A DNA stretch of 64,000 bases, taken from NCBI RefSeq assembly GCF_018736105.1, contig NZ_CP076135.1, positions 186,001 through 250,000 of the forward strand, written 5' to 3'. Both the position numbers and the translations under genes were made by a program. Below the pieces are notes generated by a model that was given only the letters and a program-made list of their open reading frames with translations, made no database searches and had not been told where the DNA came from. Source of the DNA: Bradyrhizobium sediminis (GTDB taxonomy: Bacteria > Pseudomonadota > Alphaproteobacteria > Rhizobiales > Xanthobacteraceae). Below are positions 1-8,910 of this stretch, one piece after another (the stretch's first letter is position 1; every line of letters begins with the position of its first letter).

Positions 1-337
1 CCTTTGGGTCGGAAGCAGGCTTTCGCTGCGCCGCTATCGGCCGGCAGCTCACGCGAAACGCCTTGTAGCCGGCGAGATGATCGTCCCCGCTCCAGCCGGC
101 GATATCGGCCCATGCGACCGGCGCATATTGGCTTCCGCTGATTTCAAGCGGCCAGGCAAGACGGGGATACGGAACAGCCCGGATATTCGGAAGATGCGGA
201 CGCGCGCTGTGCGACTTGTGCGCACGTTGCGCGGCGAACGCGCTCAAAGGCGCCATCGACAATGCGACAGCGATCGCACAAAACGCGGCGGCGTAACGCT
301 TGACGCCGCCCGCGTCAGCTAGCGCTGCCGGTGCCAA
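1..337 (-). CDS. mltA: Membrane-bound lytic murein transglycosylase A (MltA), N-terminal part, cut by window edge
   Basis: Read on the minus strand, this frame gives a basic N-terminus (VKRYAAAF), a hydrophobic signal segment ending near SAFAAQ, then a mature region with PVAWADIAGWSGDD and KAFRVSCRPI, which I recognise as the start of MltA. MltA cleaves peptidoglycan glycan strands in the periplasm. The start is uncertain: a TTG at 335-337, preceded by GGAAG, would overlap the end of the Tim44-like gene. No ATG lies in frame before the signal segment. Only about 110 residues are in the window and the catalytic 3D domain is outside it. The gene follows the Tim44-like gene in the same direction and is probably cotranscribed. 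Confidence 0.72.
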   Translation of the reverse strand, partial: MAPAALADAGGVKRYAAAFCAIAVALSMAPLSAFAAQRAHKSHSARPHLPNIRAVPYPRLAWPLEISGSQYAPVAWADIAGWSGDDHLAGYKAFRVSCRPIAAQRKPASDPK

Positions 338-1019
338 CCAGCTTCCAGTTCGGATCGCGTGAGGTGACGTCGCGGGCGAAGGTCCAGACATCGGTAATAT
401 CTGCGACCTTGTCCGGATTGCCGTCGACGATCGTTCCGGCCTTGTCTCGGGTCACCGAGACCATCTGCGACACGAAACGGACGGTCAGCTGCGCCGCGCG
501 GTCGCGGGCTTCAGCACCGACGAGCTCGGCCTTGTCGATCGAGACAAACCGGGTTTCCGTCTTCTGCTCGTGCTTTTCGCGATCCTTGATCACGGACTCG
601 AAGCTCTCATAGACCTCGGACGACAGCAGGTCCTTCAGCGCGCGGCGGTCGCCATTGGCGAAAGCCAGCACGATCATCTCGTAGGCACTCTTCGCGCCGC
701 TGAGGAAATGCCGCGGATCGAACGAGGAGTCCTGGGCGGCAATGGCGTCGAGCCCCTGCGCCAGCGGCGTGCCCGTCTCGGCCAGACCCTTCCAGCGATC
801 TGACGGCGGCGTCACTTCAGCGGTCGGCGCCAGCGGCGCCTGATCGATCACCGCGCCCGGCATCGGCACCACGTTATTGTCCTGCGTGCCCTGCAGGACG
901 TTGCGGGCCGCGCGATCGAAGGGCGGCCGTTCGCTTCCGGTGCGCTGCCCGAGAACGTTACGCAGGCGCAGGAAGATGAAGACCGCCAGTGCCAGGAAGA
1001 TGATGGTGTAAATATCCAC
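315..1019 (-). CDS. Tim44-like domain protein, membrane anchored
   Basis: This 234-residue protein starts with one hydrophobic segment (about residues 3-18), followed by a charged, proline-rich linker and a C-terminal Tim44-like domain (about residues 100-230). The domain includes the [25 protein letters not shown] stretch, broken here as [12 protein letters not shown] / [13 protein letters not shown]. Tim44-like proteins of alphaproteobacteria are inner-membrane proteins related to the matrix side of the mitochondrial import motor. Their bacterial role is not settled. The gene is divergent from secB across a 430-bp gap and runs into mltA, the usual order in this group. I am confident of the family but not of the function. 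Confidence 0.85.
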   Translation of the reverse strand: MDIYTIIFLALAVFIFLRLRNVLGQRTGSERPPFDRAARNVLQGTQDNNVVPMPGAVIDQAPLAPTAEVTPPSDRWKGLAETGTPLAQGLDAIAAQDSSFDPRHFLSGAKSAYEMIVLAFANGDRRALKDLLSSEVYESFESVIKDREKHEQKTETRFVSIDKAELVGAEARDRAAQLTVRFVSQMVSVTRDKAGTIVDGNPDKVADITDVWTFARDVTSRDPNWKLVGTGSAS

Positions 1020-1449
1020 GTCGCATTCGCTTTCTTGTTCTCACGCCGGCAACGGGTCCGGCGGTAGAGCGTTCCCTCCGGGAACGGCAGAGACTACATC
1101 ATCGGTTGGGTCTGCAGCATGTAGGCACGAAATCTGGCCCGGCCAATGGCGCCCTTTGCCACGGACGAATGTAGCGCGTTTTGGCCGAAAGGGGAAACCC
1201 CGATCACGTCCGGAAATCACGCATATTCAACAATTTAGGGCTTACCCCGGCAGCCCGACCCACTCTCCGGGACCGGATCCCCGGGAGCCCACTGCTCCCC
1301 CGGGTTACCTTAACCGGGGGGAGGCGATTGTCGTCCTTGTGGACCGAGGCGGGGCTATGATAGCCACTCGCCCCGACAAAGGCGTTTTCGCGCCCCACGA
1401 GCGAATTCAAACGCATAACCGGCCCCGCTCGGCTCCAGGAGAGATTTTC
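1020..1449. other. 430-bp divergent intergenic region between the Tim44-like gene and secB
   Basis: No convincing gene lies here. In several rhizobial relatives an fxsA gene sits between these two genes, but none is visible here. The region has a perfect 7-bp hairpin CGTTCCC-TCC-GGGAACG at 1070-1086. It also has two GC-rich imperfect inverted repeats, GGGAGC-CCACT-GCTCCC around 1284-1300 and CCCCCGGGTTA facing TAACCGGGG at 1296-1321. A Shine-Dalgarno AGGAGAG at about 1437-1443 serves secB. Promoters for both flanking genes should lie here, but I could not pick a convincing -35/-10 pair. Confidence 0.6.
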
Positions 1450-1935
1450 ATGACCAACGGCAACGGCGCGCCCCCCGAGGCGGCCCCTCCTCAGTTGAAC
1501 GTGCTGGCGCAGTACACCAAGGACCTGTCGTTCGAAAATCCGAACGCGCCGGCCTCGCTGGCGCCGCAGCAGCAGCAGCCCGCGATCAACATTCAGATCA
1601 ACGTCAGCGCCAATAATATCGCCGAAAACGAGTTCGAAGTGACGCTTTCGGTCGAGGGCAAGGCTGAAAACGCCGGCAAGGTGATGTTCAGCTTCGATCT
1701 CGCCTATGCTGGCGTATTCCGCATCGTCAACGTGCCCAAGGAAAACCTGCACCCGCTGGTCATGATCGAATGCCCGCGGCTGCTGTTCCCGTTCGCGCGC
1801 GAGATCATCGCGACTTCGGTGCGTGACGGCGGTTTCCCGCCGCTGATGCTGGACCCGGTCGATTTCGTAGGATTGTACCGGCAGAACCTGGAGCGGCAGG
1901 CTGCGGCCCAGGCCTCGCAGGCCAAGCCGAGCTGA
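1450..1935 (+). CDS. secB: Protein-export chaperone SecB
   Basis: This gives 161 residues, the usual length of alphaproteobacterial SecB. SecB is a cytosolic tetrameric chaperone that keeps preproteins unfolded and hands them to SecA. Typical SecB segments are visible: [17 protein letters not shown] near the N-terminus, [11 protein letters not shown] in the core, and [20 protein letters not shown] followed by [13 protein letters not shown] near the C-terminus. The frame stays open upstream to 1156, but the ATG at 1450 has AGGAGAG 7-13 bases before it and matches the family start. The gene converges with the dnaQ-like exonuclease gene 6 bp away. Confidence 0.95.
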   Translation: MTNGNGAPPEAAPPQLNVLAQYTKDLSFENPNAPASLAPQQQQPAINIQINVSANNIAENEFEVTLSVEGKAENAGKVMFSFDLAYAGVFRIVNVPKENLHPLVMIECPRLLFPFAREIIATSVRDGGFPPLMLDPVDFVGLYRQNLERQAAAQASQAKPS

Positions 1936-1941
1936 CGCGGG

Positions 1942-2637
1942 TCAACCGCCCAGAAATTCGTTCCAGATCGGCTTGTCGCCCAGCGTGGCGACAAAGGCCC
2001 GATGGGCTGCGCGATCTTCATCGCTGACCCGTGGCGCCAGCGCCACCTCGCGGACCCGCCGCGGCATTTCGCCGTGCCCGCCGGCGCGGGCTTCGCGGAC
2101 CTCGGTTGCCAGAATCAGTTGCGACTGCCGGGCTCCGATCAGGTCGATATAGACCTCGGCCAACAGTTCGGCGTCGAGCAGGGCGCCGTGCTTGGTGCGG
2201 CGGGAATTGTCGATCGCATAGCGCGAGCAGAGATCGTCGAGACGGTTCGACACGCCCGGATGCTTGCGCCGCGCCAGCAGCAGCGTGTCGACCAGCCGGT
2301 CGCGTGCGATCACCGGCCGCCGGATGCGGTCGAGCTCGGCGTTGATGAAGCCGATGTCGAAGGATGCATTGTGAATCACCAGCGGCGCATCGCCGATGAA
2401 TTCCAGGAACTCCTCTACCACATGCGCGAACAGCGGCTTGTCGGCGAGGAACTCGCTGGACAGACCGTGCACGGCGAAGGCCTCGGCCGGCATGTCGCGC
2501 TCGGGATTGATATGCCGGTGAAAGATCTGCCCGGTCGGCATCCGGTTGACGATCTCGACACAGCCGATCTCGACCAGCCGGTCGCCGCGCAGCGGGTCGA
2601 GGCCGGTGGTTTCGGTATCGAGAACGATTTCGCGCAT
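1942..2637 (-). CDS. dnaQ: DNA polymerase III epsilon subunit (3'-5' proofreading exonuclease)
   Basis: The protein has 231 residues. Starting at the ATG at 2635-2637 it opens with MREIVLDTETTGLDP, the Exo I motif with its catalytic DxE pair. Exo II is VIHNASFDIGFI (about residues 92-103), and the HGALLDAELLAEVY stretch (about residues 155-168) is the Exo III region with its His and Asp. These acidic residues bind two metal ions for proofreading within the replisome. The frame extends 18 codons upstream, but the family begins at MREIVLDTET. It is downstream of coaE on the same strand (25-bp gap) and close to the origin, as in Caulobacter. Confidence 0.92.
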   Translation of the reverse strand: MREIVLDTETTGLDPLRGDRLVEIGCVEIVNRMPTGQIFHRHINPERDMPAEAFAVHGLSSEFLADKPLFAHVVEEFLEFIGDAPLVIHNASFDIGFINAELDRIRRPVIARDRLVDTLLLARRKHPGVSNRLDDLCSRYAIDNSRRTKHGALLDAELLAEVYIDLIGARQSQLILATEVREARAGGHGEMPRRVREVALAPRVSDEDRAAHRAFVATLGDKPIWNEFLGG

Positions 2638-2662
2638 GTGTCCGGTCCGCAAAAGCGGCGAA

Positions 2663-3262
2663 TCAGGTCCGCCGTTTCGGCATTTTAGCAACCTCTCGCA
2701 GAATGTCGCGGATTTGCGCCCGCACCGGGTCGAGGCCGTGCGACGTATCCACCACGAAATCCGCGCGCTTGCGTTTTTCGGCGTCGGGCAGTTGCCGCGC
2801 CAGGATCGAATCGAGCGTTTCGCTGGTCATGGTGCCGCGCGCCATGATTCGCTCGCGCTGGTTTTCCGGCGAGGTCGTAACCACTACCACCGCATCGACG
2901 CGCTTCTCGCCGCCGGTCTCGAACAGCAAAGGCACGTCGACCACGACGACCGGCGCACCCGCCTGCCCGGCTTCTTCGAAGAATTTCTGCCGCGAGGCGC
3001 CCAGCATCGGATGGACGATCTGCTCGAGCTGCTTCATCGCCGCCGGGTCATGCACCACACGCGCCGAGAGTTTCTGGCGATCCACCTTGCCGTCGGAAGT
3101 CGTGCCCGGAAAAGCCGCCTCGATCGCCGGCGCCGCCTCGCCCTCGTATAATTTGTGAACCGTGGCGTCGGCGTCGTAGACCGGGACGCCGGCCTCCGCG
3201 AACAATTTTGCGGTGGTCGATTTGCCCATTCCGATCGAACCGGTCAGCCCCAGAATTATCAT
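2663..3262 (-). CDS. coaE: Dephospho-CoA kinase
   Basis: This 199-residue protein opens with [16 protein letters not shown], a P-loop at residues 8-16, directly after a single beta strand as in CoaE. It phosphorylates the 3'-hydroxyl of dephospho-CoA, the last step of coenzyme A synthesis in the cytosol. Other family features are [16 protein letters not shown] (about residues 30-45), [16 protein letters not shown] (residues near 71-86) and [10 protein letters not shown] (about residues 108-117). Length is normal. It lies between maf and dnaQ on the minus strand with short gaps (33 and 25 bp), so cotranscription from the ppsR side is likely. Confidence 0.95.
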   Translation of the reverse strand: MIILGLTGSIGMGKSTTAKLFAEAGVPVYDADATVHKLYEGEAAPAIEAAFPGTTSDGKVDRQKLSARVVHDPAAMKQLEQIVHPMLGASRQKFFEEAGQAGAPVVVVDVPLLFETGGEKRVDAVVVVTTSPENQRERIMARGTMTSETLDSILARQLPDAEKRKRADFVVDTSHGLDPVRAQIRDILREVAKMPKRRT

Positions 3263-3295
3263 TCGACTTATCGCCTGTCGTCCGAGCGTTTCTTG

Positions 3296-3904
3296 TTAGA
3301 CACCGAGCAGCCGCTCGCCGCGCAGAAACGCAAGCAACGGCAGCAGCGGCAGTCCGAGAATGGTGAAATGATCGCCTTCGATGCGTTCGAACAGATGCAC
3401 ACCCAGACCTTCGAGCTGATAGGCGCCGACGCTCGATGTCACCGCCTCGCCGGCGTCGTCCAGATAGGCGCGGATTTCAGCGCCGCTCAACTGCCGCATG
3501 GTCATGCGTGCGATGGCAACGCTTTCGAACAATATCTTGCCGTCGCGCGCAACGGCAACGGCGGAGTGCAGTTCATGCCTCTGCCCGGCAAGGGCACGCA
3601 ATTGCTCGGCGGCTTGGGCGCGGCCGGCCGGCTTGCTGAACAGCCGGCTTCCCAGCGCCAGCGTCTGATCTGCGCCGATGACATATCTGCCGGGATGACG
3701 GGCCGAAACCCAGAGCGCCTTCTCGCGCGCCAGCAAGGCCGCTATTTCACCGGGCGCCGACAGGCCGGAAGCTTGCTGGGCGCCGCGCTCATCGATTTCG
3801 GCCGGAACGGCTTCGCAACGAAGGCCGGCATTCGCCAGCAGCATTTGCCGCGCGCGGCTTTGCGAGGCCAGGATCAACGGATCTCTGCCGCGCCACAGCG
3901 TCAT
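3296..3904 (-). CDS. maf: Maf/YceF-family nucleotide pyrophosphatase
   Basis: The protein has 202 residues. Maf proteins hydrolyse non-canonical or modified NTPs and are linked to nucleotide-pool cleaning and septum control. The diagnostic N-terminal motif is [18 protein letters not shown], corresponding to the family S-x-S-x-x-R. It is followed by [18 protein letters not shown] and, in the C-terminal half, [13 protein letters not shown] and [12 protein letters not shown]. Its start overlaps the stop of ppsR by 4 bp, so the two are translationally coupled. The order ppsR-maf-coaE-dnaQ-secB next to the origin matches the Caulobacter numbering start. Confidence 0.92.
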   Translation of the reverse strand: MTLWRGRDPLILASQSRARQMLLANAGLRCEAVPAEIDERGAQQASGLSAPGEIAALLAREKALWVSARHPGRYVIGADQTLALGSRLFSKPAGRAQAAEQLRALAGQRHELHSAVAVARDGKILFESVAIARMTMRQLSGAEIRAYLDDAGEAVTSSVGAYQLEGLGVHLFERIEGDHFTILGLPLLPLLAFLRGERLLGV

Positions 3905-4740
3905 TCGGACAACCGCTGCCGCTGCCGGTCGGTAAACAGCTTCATGACGGCGGCAGCGCTTTCCTCTATCGATCGCCGCGTCACGTCGAGCTGCGCCCAG
4001 TTGAACTTCGCGCTCAGCCGACGCGCGAAAGCGACCTCATCGGCGACGGCCTGGCGATCGATATAATTGTCGTTGTCGCGGTCACCCATGCTCAGGAGCC
4101 GGTTCTGCCGCACCTGGATCAGCCGCTCGGGCGTGGCATGGAGGCTGACCACCAATGGCTTCTTCAGCGTCTCCAGTTGATGCGGGATCGGGATGCTCGG
4201 CACCAGCGGGACGTTCGCGGTGCGGATGCCGCGGTTGGCGAGATAGATCGATGTCGGGGTTTTCGAGGTACGGGACACGCCGACCAGCACCACGTCGGCC
4301 TCTTCCAGTCCTTCGACATGCTGGCCGTCATCATGCATCATCGTATAGTTCAGCGCATCGATGCGCTTGAAATATTCCGCATTCAAGGTGTGCTGCGCGC
4401 CGACCCGCCCCGTCGTCGCCGCTCCGAGATAAGCCTGAAACAGCTGCATGACCGGCCCGATGATCGACAGGCTCGGAATATTCATCTCCTTGCACTTTGC
4501 TTCCAGCCGGCCGACCAGATCCTTTTCCAGCAAGGTGAAGAGCACGATCCCCGGAGCTTCCTCGATTTCATCGAGCACGCGGTCGAGCTGCTTCTGGCTG
4601 CGCACCAGGGGATAGACGTGTTCGACCGGCGTGACGTTGGCATATTGCGCGGCCACCGCGCGCGCCACGGTGATCAGCGTCTCGCCGGTCGAATCGGAGA
4701 CCAAATGAAGATGAAAATAATTGCCGGTCGTAGGCACCAA
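3901..4740 (-). CDS. ppsR: Pyruvate, water dikinase (PEP synthetase) / pyruvate phosphate dikinase regulatory protein
   Basis: This 279-residue protein belongs to the DUF299 family of bifunctional kinase/pyrophosphorylases, which switch PEP synthetase or pyruvate phosphate dikinase on and off by phosphorylating an active-site threonine. It opens with [14 protein letters not shown]. The nucleotide-binding P-loop-like segment is [19 protein letters not shown] (about residues 150-168), and [21 protein letters not shown] lies near the C-terminus. It is the first minus-strand gene left of the likely origin. Its start codon is at the edge of the 395-bp gap, so its promoter must lie inside the origin region. 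Confidence 0.93.
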   Translation of the reverse strand: MVPTTGNYFHLHLVSDSTGETLITVARAVAAQYANVTPVEHVYPLVRSQKQLDRVLDEIEEAPGIVLFTLLEKDLVGRLEAKCKEMNIPSLSIIGPVMQLFQAYLGAATTGRVGAQHTLNAEYFKRIDALNYTMMHDDGQHVEGLEEADVVLVGVSRTSKTPTSIYLANRGIRTANVPLVPSIPIPHQLETLKKPLVVSLHATPERLIQVRQNRLLSMGDRDNDNYIDRQAVADEVAFARRLSAKFNWAQLDVTRRSIEESAAAVMKLFTDRQRQRLSE

Positions 4741-5135
4741 GACCCCTGTGTATCCTGTGAATCACTGTGGAGCTTACCCGGGAGAATCGAGCCGCAGCCG
4801 ATGGCTCAGGGATAACCCGGTATTTTCTTCACAGGCCTCATGAAATGGAAAAGTCTACGCGTTCGCCCCGATGATAATGAGATTATGTGGACTTGTCTCT
4901 TGATAAGCTCGCCGCAACATTGCGCAAGCCGTTGAGGCAAGTGGCATTATCCCGATAGCCCGAACTACCGTCGGAAATGTTGATGGATGTGAACATCTCA
5001 GGACAAGGCCGGGACAAATTTGCGCGGGCCTAATCCACCGCTACTTAGACTCAAACCTAAGATTCTAAAATTATTAGTTTAGAAAAGGCCTGCTTGCGGA
5101 TATGTCTCCGGTCCCACGCAAGGTAGAGCTCTTCG
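4741..5135. other. oriC: Likely chromosomal replication origin (oriC)
   Basis: This 395-bp non-coding gap separates diverging gene sets: minus-strand ppsR-maf-coaE-dnaQ to the left, plus-strand hemJ-rho-mnmE-mnmG-rsmG-parAB to the right. In Caulobacter the origin lies next to the DUF299-maf-coaE-dnaQ cluster, on the same side as here. Relative to TTATNCACA, near-DnaA boxes include TGTGAATCA (4756, reverse, 1 mismatch), TTCTTCACA (4825, 1 mismatch), TGTGTATCC (4747, reverse), TGTGAACAT (4988, reverse) and TAATCCACC (5031), the last three with 2 mismatches each. Four GANTC sites (4759, 4784, 5048, 5061) are present. An AT-rich tract at about 5055-5087 could be the unwinding element. No perfect DnaA box was found and GC skew was not computed. 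Confidence 0.72.
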
Positions 5136-5558
5136 ATGTACGAATGGATCAAGGCGCTGCATGTAATCGCGGTCATCTCCTGGATGGCCGGCATGCTCTA
5201 CCTGCCGCGGCTGTTCGTTTACCATTGCGACGCCGAGACCGGGTCGAAGCAATCCGAAACCTTCAAGATCATGGAACGGCGGTTGCTGAAGGCGATCATC
5301 AACCCGGCCATGATCGTCACCTGGCTTGCAGGATTGTATCTCGCCTGGAGCGGGCATTGGCTTTTGGCCGGCTGGTTCCACGTGAAGTTTCTGCTGGTGA
5401 TCGTGCTGTCCGGTGTCCACGGCTTTTTTGCCCGCTGGGTGAAGGATTTCGCCGCCGACCGGAACACCAGAAGCCGGAAATTTTACCGTATTATCAACGA
5501 GGTACCGACGGTACTGATGATCGGAATCGTGGTCTTCGTGATCGTGAAGCCGTTTTGA
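5136..5558 (+). CDS. hemJ: Protoporphyrinogen IX oxidase HemJ
   Basis: This 140-residue, four-helix membrane protein belongs to the HemJ (UPF0093) family, which oxidises protoporphyrinogen IX to protoporphyrin IX in haem synthesis. It carries the early ALHVIAVISWMAGMLYLPRLFVYH stretch, with the conserved His (residue 9) and the WMAGMLYLPRLF motif, and later the WFHVKFLLVIVLSGVHG segment, whose Lys is conserved. It is the first plus-strand gene right of the likely origin. In Caulobacter hemE is the origin neighbour; here hemE is absent from the window and hemJ takes the position. Confidence 0.9.
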   Translation: MYEWIKALHVIAVISWMAGMLYLPRLFVYHCDAETGSKQSETFKIMERRLLKAIINPAMIVTWLAGLYLAWSGHWLLAGWFHVKFLLVIVLSGVHGFFARWVKDFAADRNTRSRKFYRIINEVPTVLMIGIVVFVIVKPF

Positions 5559-5664
5559 GTGGGATCGTCGCCAACACCCCCGGGCCCCGGAGCTGCTTGC
5601 GGAAGGCCCGGCGATTTTCTATATTGGCGAAATCCCACCCCACGCAGGCGGATGTGGTCGCGTT

Positions 5665-5685
5665 CCGGTTTTCCCATCGAACCGG
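5665..5685. repeat. Inverted repeat in the rho leader
   Basis: CCGGTT and AACCGG arms flank a 9-base loop within the 257-bp gap between hemJ and rho. It may be a weak hairpin in the rho leader or the end of the hemJ transcript. There is no T tract. rho is often autoregulated through its leader, but nothing here proves that. Confidence 0.35.
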
Positions 5686-5815
5686 CCGCCGCATCAGGTT
5701 TGAAGCCTCTCCGGCGCTTTCCTTGCTTAGACCTGCGGACCTTCCTTTTTCTGCGTCCGCTTTTTCTCACAGCCACCTCGCATCCCTTCCCTAGCTACTC
5801 CACAGGACCACCCCA

Positions 5816-7081
5816 ATGCGGGAAATAAAACTTCAAGACCTCAAATCCCAAACGGCAGCCGAGCTCGTCTCGTTCGCGGAAGAAAAGGGGGTCGAAAACG
5901 CCAGCACCATGCGCAAGCAGGAGCTGATGTTCGCCATTCTCAAACAACTCGCGATCCAGGAAACCGACATCATCGGCGAAGGCGTCGTCGAGGTTCTCTC
6001 CGACGGCTTCGGATTTCTGCGCTCGCCGGACGCGAATTATCTGCCGGGGCCGGATGATATCTACGTCTCGCCATCGCAGATCCGCCGCTTCGGACTTCGC
6101 ACCGGCGATACCATCGAAGGCCACATCCGCAGCCCGAAGGAAGGCGAACGCTATTTTGCGCTGCTGAAGGTCAACACGCTGAATTTCGAGGACCCGGAGA
6201 AGTCCAAGCACAAGGTCAATTTCGACAATCTGACGCCGCTGTTTCCCGATCAGCGCTTCCGGCTCGAGCTCGAAGACCCCACCAGAAAGGATCTTTCTGC
6301 AAGGGTTATCGATATCGTCGCTCCGATCGGCAAGGGTCAGCGCGCCCTGATCGTGGCGCCGCCGCGCACCGGCAAGACCGTGCTGATGCAGAACATCGCG
6401 CATTCGATCACGGCCAATCATCCGGAGTGCTATCTGATCGTGCTCTTGATCGATGAGCGTCCGGAAGAAGTCACGGACATGCAGCGCTCGGTGAAGGGCG
6501 AAGTCGTCTCGTCGACCTTCGACGAGCCGGCCGTGCGTCACGTCCAGGTCGCCGAGATGGTGATCGAGAAGGCCAAGCGGCTGGTCGAACATGGCCGAGA
6601 CGTGGTGATCCTGCTCGACTCGATCACGCGCCTGGGCCGGGCCTACAACACCGTGGTGCCGTCATCCGGCAAGGTGCTGACCGGCGGCGTCGACGCCAAT
6701 GCGCTGCAGCGGCCGAAGCGGTTCTTCGGCGCCGCGCGCAACATCGAAGAGGGCGGTTCGCTCACCATCATCGCCACCGCGCTGGTCGATACCGGCAGCC
6801 GCATGGACGAAGTCATTTTCGAAGAGTTCAAGGGCACCGGTAACTCGGAGCTGATCCTCGACCGCAAGGTTTCGGACAAGCGGACCTTCCCGGCGATCGA
6901 CATCTCGCGCTCCGGCACCCGCAAGGAAGAGCTGATCACCGACCCGCAACTCCTCAAGAAGATGTACGTGCTGCGCCGGATCCTCAATCCGATGGGCACC
7001 ATGGACGCCATCGACTTCCTGCTCGACAAGCTGCGCAACACCAAGAACAACGCAGAATTCTTCGAATCGATGAATACCTGA
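5816..7081 (+). CDS. rho: Transcription termination factor Rho
   Basis: The protein has 421 residues, the normal length. Rho is a hexameric RNA-dependent ATPase that ends transcription. The N-terminal domain starts [12 protein letters not shown], the RNA-binding cold-shock-like domain includes [29 protein letters not shown] (in pieces, about residues 66-95), Walker A is PPRTGKT (about residues 182-188), and [15 protein letters not shown] is the Walker B region. The Q/R-loop region GALIV-type sequence is intact. It is preceded by a 257-bp leader that could carry autoregulatory signals. It lies in the conserved origin-right order hemJ-rho-mnmE. Confidence 0.97.
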   Translation: MREIKLQDLKSQTAAELVSFAEEKGVENASTMRKQELMFAILKQLAIQETDIIGEGVVEVLSDGFGFLRSPDANYLPGPDDIYVSPSQIRRFGLRTGDTIEGHIRSPKEGERYFALLKVNTLNFEDPEKSKHKVNFDNLTPLFPDQRFRLELEDPTRKDLSARVIDIVAPIGKGQRALIVAPPRTGKTVLMQNIAHSITANHPECYLIVLLIDERPEEVTDMQRSVKGEVVSSTFDEPAVRHVQVAEMVIEKAKRLVEHGRDVVILLDSITRLGRAYNTVVPSSGKVLTGGVDANALQRPKRFFGAARNIEEGGSLTIIATALVDTGSRMDEVIFEEFKGTGNSELILDRKVSDKRTFPAIDISRSGTRKEELITDPQLLKKMYVLRRILNPMGTMDAIDFLLDKLRNTKNNAEFFESMNT

Positions 7082-7410
7082 CCGGTTTGGCCGGTTCTAA
7101 ACGGGGGCGTCCTTGCACAGGCGAGGGCGCTCCTTTCGTTTGGGCGGCATGTTGCGCCCTTGCTGCAGCAATCCTGCAGCATGACAATGGCCAGTCGCCT
7201 CATGGCGGATTACGTAAGCATCTGGAATACTTATAGAATATTGTTCGGTGCCCGAAGGCGTGGGAGGATCGACCGTTTCTTGCAGCAAAAGTGCTGCGGC
7301 TATGCTGCAGCCTTCGCCGCACTCTCTGAGGCTTCTTGGTCCGGGTTGGCTGCATCGGCCGGCGCTTCGAGATTGCGTTGCCTTTTCAAGGGCTGCGGCA
7401 CAAATAGGCG
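7082..7410. other. 329-bp gap between rho and mnmE with structured repeats
   Basis: No supported gene lies here. A possible terminator hairpin for rho spans about 7099-7141 (AAACG-GGGGCG facing CGCTCC-TTT-CGTTT, one G-U pair, no clean T tract). Further on is a perfect 12-bp palindrome TTGCTGCAGCAA (7160-7171), then TCCTGCAGCA (7172-7181), a hairpin GCAGCA-AAAG-TGCTGC (7282-7297) and ATGCTGCAGCC (7302-7312). The recurring CTGCAGCA words suggest structured RNA or protein binding in the mnmE leader. Confidence 0.5.
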
Positions 7411-8763
7411 ATGTATCCGCGCGAACAGACCATTTTTGCCCTTTCGTCGGGCCGGCCCCCGAGTGCGATTGCCATGGTGCGGGTATCCGGGCCCGAGGCT
7501 GGGCCGGCGTTGACGGCGCTGGCGGGCCGGCTTCCGGTGCCGCGCATGGCGACGCGGACCCTGTTGCGGGACGCCAGTCAGCAGCCGATCGACGATGCCG
7601 TGGTGCTGTGGTTTCCCGGACCGGCCAGCGCGACCGGCGAGGATGTCGCGGAATTCCACGTCCACGGCGGCCGCGCGGTACTGGCGGCGCTGTTCACGGC
7701 GCTCTCGGCCTGGCCGGACATGCGGGCGGCGGAGCCGGGCGAGTTTACCCGCCGCGCCTTCGAGAACGGCAAGCTCGATCTCACCGAGGCCGAAGGTCTC
7801 GACGATCTCATTCATGCCGACACCGACCGGCAGCGCCGCCAGGCACTGCGGCAGCTGAAAGGCCTGCTCGGCGACAGGGCGCGTGACTGGCGGGCGCAGA
7901 TCATCGAGGCCTCGGCGCTGATCGAGGCGGGAATCGATTTTGCCGACGAGGGCGACGTGCCGGCCGAGCTGATGGCGCCGGCGCTTTCGAAGATCAGAGG
8001 CCTGCTTGCGGAAATCGAGGAAGTCCTTGCGGCACAGGGACGAAGTGAACGGCTGCGCGACGGCCTGGTGGTCGCGATCGCGGGACCTCCGAACGTCGGC
8101 AAGTCGACGCTGATGAACGCGCTGGCGCGGCGCGAGGTTGCGATCGTGTCGCCGCATGCCGGCACCACGCGGGACATCATCGAAGTCCAGCTCGATCTCG
8201 ACGGCTATCCGGTGACGGTCATCGACACCGCGGGGATTCGCGAGACCGAGGATCCCGTCGAGCAGGAGGGTGTGCGCCGGGCGCGGGCACGGGCGGCGGA
8301 GGCCGACCTGGTGTTGTGGCTGGCCGATGCGGAGCACGAGAAAATTCTGCACAGGGGCGAGGCGCCGGTCTGGCTGGTGCACAACAAGATCGACCTCGAT
8401 GGCGGTCGGTCCGGCGCGATACGGGCAGCCGGTGATTCCGGGCGGGAGGGGGTCTCCGCCGCGTTCAGGATCTCGGCCAGCCAGGGCGATGGGCTGGCGG
8501 AGCTGATCGCTGCCTTGGTGCAGTTCGCGCAAGTCTATTTCGGCGCAGACACCGGCGCGTTGATCGGCCGGGTCCGGCAGCGGAAACTGCTGGAGGAGAC
8601 GGCGGCGTCGCTACGGCGCAGCATGGAAGTCGTTGGGGCCGGGGAGGAACTGGCCGCGGAGGAGCTGCGAAGTGCGGCTCATTCCTTGGGGCGGCTGTTG
8701 GGCCGGGTCGATGTCGAGGATATTCTCGATGTGATCTTCCGGGAATTTTGTATAGGAAAGTAA
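7411..8763 (+). CDS. mnmE: tRNA-5-carboxymethylaminomethyl-uridine GTPase MnmE (TrmE)
   Basis: The protein has 450 residues. With MnmG it forms the complex that adds the cmnm5 group to U34 of certain tRNAs. The N-terminal folate-binding domain starts [26 protein letters not shown], here split after SGRPPS. The G domain has G1 GPPNVGKS (about residues 224-231), the DTAG motif of G3 and NKID of G4. The C-terminus ends FREFCIGK, the conserved catalytic Cys motif CIGK. It lies immediately upstream of two parS sites and mnmG, its functional partner. Confidence 0.96.
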   Translation: MYPREQTIFALSSGRPPSAIAMVRVSGPEAGPALTALAGRLPVPRMATRTLLRDASQQPIDDAVVLWFPGPASATGEDVAEFHVHGGRAVLAALFTALSAWPDMRAAEPGEFTRRAFENGKLDLTEAEGLDDLIHADTDRQRRQALRQLKGLLGDRARDWRAQIIEASALIEAGIDFADEGDVPAELMAPALSKIRGLLAEIEEVLAAQGRSERLRDGLVVAIAGPPNVGKSTLMNALARREVAIVSPHAGTTRDIIEVQLDLDGYPVTVIDTAGIRETEDPVEQEGVRRARARAAEADLVLWLADAEHEKILHRGEAPVWLVHNKIDLDGGRSGAIRAAGDSGREGVSAAFRISASQGDGLAELIAALVQFAQVYFGADTGALIGRVRQRKLLEETAASLRRSMEVVGAGEELAAEELRSAAHSLGRLLGRVDVEDILDVIFREFCIGK

Positions 8764-8792
8764 TATTTCTTTGTTCATTTTAAGGTGTTCAT

Positions 8793-8808
8793 TGTTTCAC
8801 GTGAAACA
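8793..8808. promoter_or_regulatory. parS: parS centromere site 1
   Basis: This is a perfect 16-bp palindrome TGTTTCACGTGAAACA, the canonical chromosomal parS sequence bound by ParB. It sits 29 bp after the mnmE stop, in the mnmE-mnmG gap. parAB lies 2.7 kb downstream. Confidence 0.97.
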
Positions 8809-8834
8809 AGCCCCTCCGTCGCATGAACCGCCGT

Positions 8835-8850
8835 TGTTTCACGTGAAACA
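8835..8850. promoter_or_regulatory. parS: parS centromere site 2
   Basis: This is a second perfect copy of TGTTTCACGTGAAACA, 42 bp after the first (start to start, four helical turns), in the same mnmE-mnmG gap. Paired sites of this kind nucleate ParB spreading and SMC loading. Confidence 0.97.
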
Positions 8851-8910
8851 CCACGCGGCAGCGAACTTACCGCTTCCGGGTTTTGCCGCTTCGCGATAAA
8901 AGTCCGGCCC

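Noticed and set aside
1156..1449. N-terminal extension of secB in the same open frame
   Set aside because: SecB orthologues begin at MTNGNG-like sequence; the ATG at 1450 has a good AGGAGAG and gives the normal length. The upstream part is compositionally non-coding.
4741..5135. A short gene (for example a hemE remnant) in the candidate origin gap
   Set aside because: No frame of useful length with a ribosome binding site exists and no HemE motif was found on either strand.
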